Assembly: GCA_964638715.1 (NCBI GenBank)
Contig: CAZWZF010000071.1
Span: 1-21,761 of the forward strand
DNA from: JBAXQQ01 sp037131695
Lineage (GTDB): Bacteria; Armatimonadota; Hebobacteria; CAIYQO01
DNA length: 21,761 nt
Reading direction: 5' to 3'
Of the stretch, positions 15,860 through 21,761 are shown in pieces. How positions within the stretch are numbered: position 1 is the first letter of the stretch; every line of letters starts with the position of its first letter. Position numbers and translations under genes: made by a program. Under the pieces are notes generated by a model. The model had not been told where the DNA came from and did not search any database. It saw nothing but the letters and a program-made list of their open reading frames with translations.

Positions 15860-17221
15860 TTAAAATGTAACTATTGATTTTCCAGCTTTTTCTTTTATCG
15901 CTGCAACTACTTTCTCAGTCTTATCAGCAAATCCTGGTTTATTCATCAATGCGAACATATTCTCTTTATATGCTTCTACACCGGGCTGGTCAAACGGATT
16001 AACTCTTAACAGGTATCCGCTTATTCCACAAGCTTTCTCAAAGAAATATAAGAGAGCGCCAAATGGCATCGCTGATAATTCTGGCAGTATAAATGACATA
16101 CTTGGTACTCCACCGTCACGATGAGCTAATGCAGTTCCTTGATATGCGCGTTTGTTAACTTCATTTATATCTAAACCTGCCAAAAAGTTTAATCCGTCTA
16201 AATTTTCTTCAACTTCTGGAATTATAATTGATGGCATTCCACCTTCAATTGTAATAAAAGTCTCAAAAATATTTCTACGTCCATCCTGAATCATTTGTCC
16301 CATTGAATGCAAATCAGTAGTAAATTCTACACTGGCAGGAAATATTCCCATACCATCTTTACCTTCAGATTCGCCATATAGCTGTTTCCACCACTCGGAC
16401 AAGAATCGCAATCTCGGTTCAAAAGTAGCCATAATTTCAATAGATTTTCCCTGTCCGTAAAGATGATTTCGCAGAGCAGCATATAAATATGCGGGATTCT
16501 TCTCTATCGAGGTTTCGACGACACAAGCAGCGGCACAATCTGTTGCGCCAGCAATAAATGCATCAATATCAATTCCAGCAAATGCGATTGGCAGCATACC
16601 CACTGCTGTAAATACTGAATATCTCCCTCCAACATTAGCCGGTATCGGGAATGTAACGTATTCCTCATCATTTGACATTTTGCGCAATGCGCCTTTAACA
16701 GGATCGGTTGATGCTACAATTAATTTTTTAGCAGCTTCTTTACCAACATTTTTCTCTAAAAGATTTTTAAGTAAACGAAAAGCAATGGCTGGTTCGGTTG
16801 TTGTGCCAGATTTGCTAACTACATTAATGCAAAATCTTTTATCAGAAAGATAACTTAATAAATTTGCAGTATAATCTGCCGATAAAGTTTGTCCGGCATA
16901 AATTACTTCAGGAGCGTTTTTCGCTGCAAGAGCTTCGATTACTGTTCTGGCACCCAGGTATGAGCCGCCAATACCTACAACAACCATGATATCAGCAGAT
17001 TTTCGTAAATCAATTACCGTATTCTTAATCAATTTCAATAATTCTTTCGGCATAATCTCTGATGGTTCCATCCAACCCAGGAAATCATTGCCGGCTCCAG
17101 TACCTTTATGCAATTGTTCATGAGCAAGATCAATTGAAGTTTGCCACCATTTTAAATCATTAACTGTTACTTCAGGTGCGAGGTAAGAGTAATCTAATTT
17201 TATAGGAATATTTTTTGACAT
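15860..17221 (-). CDS. pgi: glucose-6-phosphate isomerase
   Basis: 453 residues from ATG 17221, the ~450-residue class common in Firmicutes-like and deep-branching bacteria rather than the ~550-residue E. coli type. It interconverts glucose 6-phosphate and fructose 6-phosphate in glycolysis and gluconeogenesis. Motifs, numbered from this start, are VGIGGSYLGAR (82-92), the phosphate-binding SKSGTTTEPAIAFR (136-149), LYGESEGKDG in the C-terminal half with the family glutamate, and QGTALAHRDGG. The start is chosen because GGAGG (17227-17231) lies 5 bases upstream; a longer frame beginning at 17257 would put the ribosome binding site inside the gene. It is divergent from the DUF190-murG-dprA operon and ends at a strong terminator. 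Confidence 0.95.
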   Translation of the reverse strand: MSKNIPIKLDYSYLAPEVTVNDLKWWQTSIDLAHEQLHKGTGAGNDFLGWMEPSEIMPKELLKLIKNTVIDLRKSADIMVVVGIGGSYLGARTVIEALAAKNAPEVIYAGQTLSADYTANLLSYLSDKRFCINVVSKSGTTTEPAIAFRLLKNLLEKNVGKEAAKKLIVASTDPVKGALRKMSNDEEYVTFPIPANVGGRYSVFTAVGMLPIAFAGIDIDAFIAGATDCAAACVVETSIEKNPAYLYAALRNHLYGQGKSIEIMATFEPRLRFLSEWWKQLYGESEGKDGMGIFPASVEFTTDLHSMGQMIQDGRRNIFETFITIEGGMPSIIIPEVEENLDGLNFLAGLDINEVNKRAYQGTALAHRDGGVPSMSFILPELSAMPFGALLYFFEKACGISGYLLRVNPFDQPGVEAYKENMFALMNKPGFADKTEKVVAAIKEKAGKSIVTF

Positions 17222-17226
17222 TTGTT

Positions 17227-17231
17227 CCTCC
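17227..17231 (-). promoter_or_regulatory. ribosome binding site deciding the pgi start
   Basis: The minus strand reads GGAGG, 5 bases before ATG 17221. It supports this start over the upstream in-frame ATG at 17257. Confidence 0.8.
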
Positions 17232-17256
17232 AAAGTTTTACAAAACAATTTTAGCA

Positions 17257-17316
17257 AAAATTATGCCTTATGGACATATCCCGCTTGACCGAAAAGCAAA
17301 TGCAAGGCATAATTTT
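17257..17316. repeat. 13-base perfect inverted repeat framing the pgi / DUF190 divergent promoters
   Basis: AAAATTATGCCTT at 17257-17269 and its exact reverse complement at 17304-17316, 34 bases apart. Each arm carries CATAAT, a good -10 hexamer, facing outward: one toward pgi on the minus strand (17260-17265), one toward the DUF190 gene on the plus strand (17308-17313). It may be a mirrored divergent promoter or paired regulator sites. Confidence 0.6.
17285..17313 (+). promoter_or_regulatory. sigma-70-type promoter of the DUF190-murG-dprA operon
   Basis: TTGACC (17285-17290), 17 bases, CATAAT (17308-17313): each hexamer matches consensus at five of six positions, with ideal spacing. Transcription would start near 17320, about 22 bases before the DUF190 start codon. 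Confidence 0.65.
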
Positions 17317-17341
17317 CTTATAATAATCGAGGATGTGTAAA

Positions 17342-17686
17342 ATGCCATTTACAACAAACCAGTCCGTTCAATTATTACGAATATATTTAACTGACAAAAT
17401 GATGATTGACGGTAATACTGCTACTGAATATATACTCAAAGCGGCAAAAGAATTTAAAATTACGGGAACATCTGTATTTCACGGTATATCAGGTTATGGT
17501 TCTCACATGATAATTCACTCACAAAGCCTGTTACATTTATCTGACAGCTTACCAGTAATTATTGAAATAATTGATACAGAAGAAAAGATTGCAGGATTTA
17601 TTAATATTATTGAAAATAAAATACTGCATGGTTTAATGACTACTGAAGAAGTGAAAATTGTATTTTATAAAAGATGTGAGAAATAA
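17342..17686 (+). CDS. DUF190 (PII-like) family protein
   Basis: 114 residues from ATG 17342, chosen because GAGG (17329-17332) is 9 bases upstream; the in-frame ATG at 17333 directly abuts that site. It matches DUF190 along its whole length: LLRIYLTDKMMIDG near the N-terminus, then the hallmark TSVFHGISGYGSHMIIHS followed by LPVIIEIIDTEEKI, and the ending GLMTTEEVKIVFY. Structures from this family have a PII-like ferredoxin fold, suggesting a small trimeric ligand-sensing protein. DUF190 often occurs with or fused to CrcB fluoride channels, but no CrcB is here. Its stop overlaps the murG start (TAATG), so the two are translationally coupled. Function is unknown. Confidence 0.85.
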   Translation: MPFTTNQSVQLLRIYLTDKMMIDGNTATEYILKAAKEFKITGTSVFHGISGYGSHMIIHSQSLLHLSDSLPVIIEIIDTEEKIAGFINIIENKILHGLMTTEEVKIVFYKRCEK

Positions 17687-18843
17687 TGATTCCAATTAAT
17701 AAAATTCGCATATTATTTGCTGCTGGTGGAACTGGAGGACATATTTATCCATGTATTGCACTGGCACAGACAATAAGAGACAGCTATCCTAACGCGGAAA
17801 TATTATTCATCGGCGGTGACCGTGCTGAAATAGAAAAAATTCCTGCCGCCGGTTTTAATATAAAATCAATATCTGTTCACGGTGTTGTTAATAAATTATC
17901 TTTAAAGGCATTCCCGCAAAAGATAAAATCACTTTATGAATTAGTTAGTGGAAAACCAGTTTGGCAATCAATGACTATTTTGCGTGATTTTAAACCTAAT
18001 GTTGTTATTGGGGCCAGTGGTTATGTTTGTGGTCCAGTATTATTAGCTGCAAAAATGTTAGGAATTCCTGGAATATTATTAGAACAAAACGAGGTGTTAG
18101 GACTAACCAGTAAAATTGTTGCTTCATTGCATCTTATATCAGCAGCAGTGGTAATCTCGGATAAATCAGGTGATTTTTTTAAAAATAACAAAATTAAAAC
18201 CATCAACGCAGGAAATCCGGTACGACCAGCGATTTTGAAAACTACCCGGGAAATGGGTTATTCTGTTTTGAAATTAGACGAAAATCGTAAAACTCTTGCT
18301 ATTGTTGGTGGTAGTCTTGGAAGTTTGGCTATAAATAATGCGGCAATTTATGCAGTTCGCGAATTGGGTAAATACACCTGGTTTCGTGACGGATGGCAGG
18401 TTGTTCATATTACCGGCACAGACCGTGGCGGCGGCTTAAGTCAAATTGACGCAGACCATCTTGGAATTAAATATTATCACTTCAAATATATTGATGCAAT
18501 TGAAAACCTATTAGCTGTAAGTGATATGATAGTTACCCGTGCCGGCGGAACATTTTTAGCAGAAATTTCAGCTCGCGGTATCCCTATGATTATTATTCCC
18601 TGGGCAGGTGCCGCTGGCGACCATCAAACAAAAAATGCTCAAATATTCGCAAATAACGGCGCAGCAATAATAATTACAGATGATGAATTAAATGGCGAAA
18701 GTTTGCACTTGCAATTATCTAACTTATGCCAAAGTGAAAAATTATTAATGAATATGGGTAGTGAAAGCAGAAAATTAGGCAGACCGGAATCTTCTAAAGA
18801 TTTGATGGATATAATTATCAATCTTGCTTTGAAAGGGAAATAA
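17686..18843 (+). CDS. murG: UDP-N-acetylglucosamine--N-acetylmuramyl-(pentapeptide) pyrophosphoryl-undecaprenol N-acetylglucosamine transferase
   Basis: 385 residues (family about 355-370). At the inner face of the membrane it adds GlcNAc to lipid I to make lipid II for peptidoglycan. It is a GT28 GT-B glycosyltransferase. The N-terminal loop AAGGTGGHIYPCIALA is at 12-27, the lipid I-side ASGYVCGPVLLAA near 110-122 and LLEQNEVLGLTSK near 131-143, the second glycine loop GGSLGS at 208-213, and the UDP-GlcNAc site RAGGTFLAEISARGIP (285-300) followed by GDHQTKNA (311-318). It lies outside the usual division and cell-wall cluster: the neighbours are DUF190 (one-base overlap) and dprA (one base between), not ftsW or murC. 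Confidence 0.94.
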   Translation: MIPINKIRILFAAGGTGGHIYPCIALAQTIRDSYPNAEILFIGGDRAEIEKIPAAGFNIKSISVHGVVNKLSLKAFPQKIKSLYELVSGKPVWQSMTILRDFKPNVVIGASGYVCGPVLLAAKMLGIPGILLEQNEVLGLTSKIVASLHLISAAVVISDKSGDFFKNNKIKTINAGNPVRPAILKTTREMGYSVLKLDENRKTLAIVGGSLGSLAINNAAIYAVRELGKYTWFRDGWQVVHITGTDRGGGLSQIDADHLGIKYYHFKYIDAIENLLAVSDMIVTRAGGTFLAEISARGIPMIIIPWAGAAGDHQTKNAQIFANNGAAIIITDDELNGESLHLQLSNLCQSEKLLMNMGSESRKLGRPESSKDLMDIIINLALKGK

Positions 18844-18844
18844 T

Positions 18845-20068
18845 ATGAATAAACCTACCATTGAAGAATGGTTTATTCTAATATCAGCTCAAATATCACC
18901 CCGTGCTGTTATGCGGCTGCTCGAAGCATTTAGCAGCATAAGCAATGTCTACTCAGCAACTAAACGTGAATGGGTAGAACGCGCGCAACTAACCCCATTA
19001 GCTTGCGACAGGTTACTGAAAGCTATCAATACTAATCAAAATGAAAATATTAATAAAATGAATAATTTAGGAATCAAGATGATTCCATTCACTGATAATG
19101 AATATCCAGCAGTATTGCGAACCATTCCCGACCCGCCGGTTGCCTTATTTGTACTTGGAAATCTTTCTAAAGACGACTGGAAATCTGTTGGAATAGTCGG
19201 ATCTCGCCGTGCTTCTCCGTATGGCAGGCACGTTGCATCTGAATTAGCCTTTGGATTAGTTAAACGCGGTTTTACGATTGTTTCTGGTCTGGCTTTAGGT
19301 GCCGATGCAGCAGCTCATGAAGGTGCAATACAAGGAAATGGACGAACAATTGCAGTTCTCGGATGTGGAGTTGATATTATTTACCCGCCGGAAAATTATC
19401 AACTTTATGATAAAATAGCTGCAACTGGCGCAGTAATTAGTGAGTATATCCCCGGAACATCGCCAAATAAAAGCCATTTCCCGCAAAGGAATAGAATCAT
19501 CAGCGGCTTATCATTAGGGACAGTTGTAGTAGAAGCACCAGAAAAAAGCGGTGCATTAATTACTGCATCTCATGCAATTGATCAAGGCCGGGAAGTTTTC
19601 GCAGTTCCAGGAAGTATAAACTCTATTCAGAGTCGCGGAACCCACAACTTGCTGCGTGATGGCGCAACGTTAGTAGAATCAGCAGCACAAATTGCTGAAG
19701 AATTAGAATTTCGCGTACAGCAGCTTCAACCTAAAAATTCACCAATCAAATCACCATCCGGTCCAGACTGGAATAAATTAGTTGGTGAAGTAGATAATAC
19801 TGCCACAGAAGTTATTACCCGAGTAACTGAAATACCAAAACCGGAAAGAAAGAGAGAAAGACCAGAAACTCAAGTAATAAATAAAATAGAAATAACAGGT
19901 GATGAAAAGACTGTTGCTGATACTTTATCCAACAATGCAATTCATGTAGATGAAATAATCATCAAATCAGGACTTCCAAGCTCAAAAGTCAATTCAACGT
20001 TGATTATTTTGGAGTTAAAAGGTGTTATTCTGCGACAACCTGGCAATCAATATCTGCGAATTGGTTAA
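18845..20068 (+). CDS. dprA: DNA-processing protein DprA
   Basis: 407 residues. An N-terminal SAM/HhH-like region (about 1-75) precedes the Rossmann-like DprA/Smf core (about 80-290) and a C-terminal winged-helix (DML1-like) domain (about 352-407). Core motifs are VGSRRASPYGR (118-128), VSGLALGADAAAH (146-158), AVLGCGVDIIYPPEN (170-184), FPQRNRIISGLS (212-223) and VPGSINSIQSRGTHNLL (254-270). DprA loads RecA onto incoming single-stranded DNA during natural transformation and protects it. A linker of about 60 residues (291-350) rich in Pro, Lys and Glu separates core and winged helix. The gene starts one base after murG, with GGGAAA upstream. No other competence gene is in the window. Confidence 0.95.
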   Translation: MNKPTIEEWFILISAQISPRAVMRLLEAFSSISNVYSATKREWVERAQLTPLACDRLLKAINTNQNENINKMNNLGIKMIPFTDNEYPAVLRTIPDPPVALFVLGNLSKDDWKSVGIVGSRRASPYGRHVASELAFGLVKRGFTIVSGLALGADAAAHEGAIQGNGRTIAVLGCGVDIIYPPENYQLYDKIAATGAVISEYIPGTSPNKSHFPQRNRIISGLSLGTVVVEAPEKSGALITASHAIDQGREVFAVPGSINSIQSRGTHNLLRDGATLVESAAQIAEELEFRVQQLQPKNSPIKSPSGPDWNKLVGEVDNTATEVITRVTEIPKPERKRERPETQVINKIEITGDEKTVADTLSNNAIHVDEIIIKSGLPSSKVNSTLIILELKGVILRQPGNQYLRIG

Positions 20069-20070
20069 AT

Positions 20071-21761
20071 CTATTCTGATTTCAGTAATTCTATAATATT
20101 TGTTTTTCCAATTCTTTTTAAAGCAAATATTATCGTCAGACAAGAAAGCAGATACATCAAGGTTATTGATATAGTCGAAAGTAATAGTGAAACTAATCTA
20201 CTGTTTGTCGATATTGCAGGAATAACAGTTATCAGTGACGATGTAATCCCAATAGTCGCCCCAACCATAGTTATGACAATTATAAAACGAAGAAATATAT
20301 TATTTATTTCTGATTTACTTAATCCTATTGCATTTAGAATTGCAATCTCGCGGCGCATTTCCCATACTGTGCGAAATATAATAGCTTGATGAGCAAAAAT
20401 ACCCAATAAGAAACCAATAATACTTAGATTTACAAATATCTCTATATATCCATTTTGCACATTATGATAAGACTTCAATATTTCTGAACAATTTCTGACG
20501 GTGGCACCTAATGGACCTAATTTTGCGCGTAAAAGCTGGATAATAGCATCATTGTTATCTGGAATAGACACCATGTAAATTGATGGCATTGTAATACTTG
20601 GATACATCTGTTTGAAATCTTTTTCAGAAATTAATACTTCACTACCAAATATAGAATCAAGCATGGTTGTCGCAGAATCAAAAGAGTATTTCCTGCCATC
20701 TTTTAACGGAAGATCCCCTTTCCCACCAATATATTTTAATGACCAGTATAGCGTTTCTTCATCTGCCCAAATATGATTGGATTTTGTTGCAGAAAAGCCG
20801 TATTTTACTTTTGACTTTTCGGTAAATTCTTTTGTTATGCCAATCATTTTTACACCGGTTGGCTTATCAGCAGCGACACAGCTTATATCATCACCAGCAT
20901 TATTAAATAGTGGTATGAAATCAACATTTTTCAAGATTTTTTCATCATCTTCATTTATTCCTGCTGATTCCCTACCCATTCGGGATGATAAAGAAAATGC
21001 CGGTGCATAAGGAAAATCAATTCTACAGGAATAACCAGTTGATGATGACAAGTCATTCCTGAATTTATCAGTTTTAATAAATGTTGCAGTTGACATTAGA
21101 ATAAATACCGAAGAAGAAATCATTATTACAATTAATAAAACTCTTTTTAAATTTGATTGTATCAATCTATTTACTACTCTCAGGTAATTAAAGATCTCTG
21201 AACTAAACGAAGAAAAATAATTCTTTGAAAAAAATATTAAAGCTAATAATAAAAATATTGCAGCCGAAAATCTTCCCATAATATTGTTATATGTCATTAT
21301 AAATGTGATTACAGAAAGAACTAAGAAATAAATGTATAATTTCGATGTTTTCAAATGACGTATAGAGAAAGTTTTGATATTATGTATTAATGAAATGATG
21401 CTTTCATTTTTAATACTATTATTTATTTCATGCAAAATTACAAGGAGCATTAATATAAAAACTGATATTGCTGATATAATAATATCAGTAAATTTATAAC
21501 TGCAAAATATCTTTAACCCACCAGAAATATTCCATACGGTATTGAACTTTTCTATTAACATATATGATAAAAATATGCCCAGAACAGCACCAATTATTAC
21601 ACCGAAAAAAGAAATTATTAATCCTTCAATAAGAAATTGTTTCTTTACGAATTTGCTATCTAATCCACAAGTTAATGAAATACCTATCTGTTTTTTTCGA
21701 TAATCAACCATCAACTGCATAAACAATAACGCAAATAAAACGGCAGAAGCTATAATGAAAA
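20071..21761 (-). CDS. FtsX/MacB-type ABC transporter permease, 5' end beyond window
   Basis: The frame is open from the stop at 20071 to the right edge (about 563 visible residues); the true start lies outside. A TTG near 21726 sits inside the first membrane helix and is not a start. Visible order: an FtsX domain (helices around FIIASAVLFALLFMQLM, then EGLIISFFGVIIGAVLGIF and IIISAISVFILMLLVI, with KKQIGISLTCGLDS between), two more membrane helices, a further helix RVLLIVIMISSSVFILM, about 200 residues predicted outside the membrane, and a second FtsX domain with three helices and the coupling-type MRREIAILNAIGLSKSEI. This is the ten-helix duplicated-FtsX layout used for lipoprotein or peptide export and mechanotransmission. 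The ATPase partner is probably beyond the edge. It converges on dprA two bases away. Confidence 0.88.
   Translation of the reverse strand, partial: FIIASAVLFALLFMQLMVDYRKKQIGISLTCGLDSKFVKKQFLIEGLIISFFGVIIGAVLGIFLSYMLIEKFNTVWNISGGLKIFCSYKFTDIIISAISVFILMLLVILHEINNSIKNESIISLIHNIKTFSIRHLKTSKLYIYFLVLSVITFIMTYNNIMGRFSAAIFLLLALIFFSKNYFSSFSSEIFNYLRVVNRLIQSNLKRVLLIVIMISSSVFILMSTATFIKTDKFRNDLSSSTGYSCRIDFPYAPAFSLSSRMGRESAGINEDDEKILKNVDFIPLFNNAGDDISCVAADKPTGVKMIGITKEFTEKSKVKYGFSATKSNHIWADEETLYWSLKYIGGKGDLPLKDGRKYSFDSATTMLDSIFGSEVLISEKDFKQMYPSITMPSIYMVSIPDNNDAIIQLLRAKLGPLGATVRNCSEILKSYHNVQNGYIEIFVNLSIIGFLLGIFAHQAIIFRTVWEMRREIAILNAIGLSKSEINNIFLRFIIVITMVGATIGITSSLITVIPAISTNSRLVSLLLSTISITLMYLLSCLTIIFALKRIGKTNIIELLKSE

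Noticed and set aside
17222..17257. Longer pgi start at 17257
   Set aside because: The GGAGG at 17227-17231 would be inside the gene; ATG 17221 is correctly spaced.
17285..17324. TTGACC with the TATAAT at 17319-17324 as a promoter
   Set aside because: The spacing is 28 bases; CATAAT at 17308-17313 with 17 bases is far better.
17270..17341. Fluoride riboswitch before the DUF190 gene
   Set aside because: DUF190 is often linked to fluoride genes, but the leader is only about 20 bases long and lacks the conserved riboswitch core.
21724..21726. TTG as the start of the FtsX-type permease
   Set aside because: The frame continues upstream to the window edge with hydrophobic residues of the same membrane helix, so the gene is cut, not started here.

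Overview
The window is a gene-dense, AT-rich bacterial chromosome segment. Sampled 60-base rows of typical genes hold about 28-30% G+C. Most start codons are preceded by GGAGG- or GAGG-type ribosome binding sites. It carries core genes (cmk, dapB, pgi, murG, dprA, an AddA-like helicase) mixed with gene types common in free-living polysaccharide-using bacteria (Gfo/Idh oxidoreductase, sugar isomerase, sulfatase). MurG and DapB imply a peptidoglycan-making bacterium. The phylum cannot be fixed from sequence reading alone; the mix would suit Lentisphaerota, Planctomycetota-like or Armatimonadota-like lineages, which is a guess. I found no tRNA, rRNA, CRISPR array, insertion sequence or phage gene. 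No gene-free stretch exceeds about 125 bases.

Layout. (1) 1-6163, minus strand: five touching or overlapping genes read as one operon: site-2 protease, cytidylate kinase, membrane-anchored PP2C phosphatase, AI-2E-family transporter, and an AddA/UvrD-like helicase whose C-terminus lies beyond the left edge. (2) 6164-6280: divergent control region with a perfect 21-base palindrome. (3) 6281-8480, plus strand: Gfo/Idh/MocA oxidoreductase and sugar isomerase/epimerase, more GC-rich than their surroundings and closed by a strong terminator at 8489-8513 shared with the converging operon. (4) 8522-10203, minus strand: FAH-family hydrolase (TTG start) followed by dapB. (5) 10329-14324, plus strand: V4R-domain protein, cytosolic HAMP-PAS-GGDEF diguanylate cyclase, and an exported HEAT-repeat protein, a compact apparent signalling operon. 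(6) 14347-17221, minus strand: pgi, its terminator, then a sulfatase whose start is only a few bases past that terminator. (7) 17342-20068, plus strand: a DUF190 (PII-like) protein, murG and dprA, divergent from pgi across a promoter region framed by a 13-base inverted repeat. (8) 20071-21761, minus strand: an FtsX/MacB-type ABC permease, N-terminus cut by the right edge.

The most interesting part is the V4R / diguanylate cyclase / HEAT operon. It pairs a small ligand-binding-type domain with a c-di-GMP synthase that has intact active and inhibitory sites, and with an exported alpha-solenoid of unknown purpose. The second is the DUF190 gene translationally coupled to murG.
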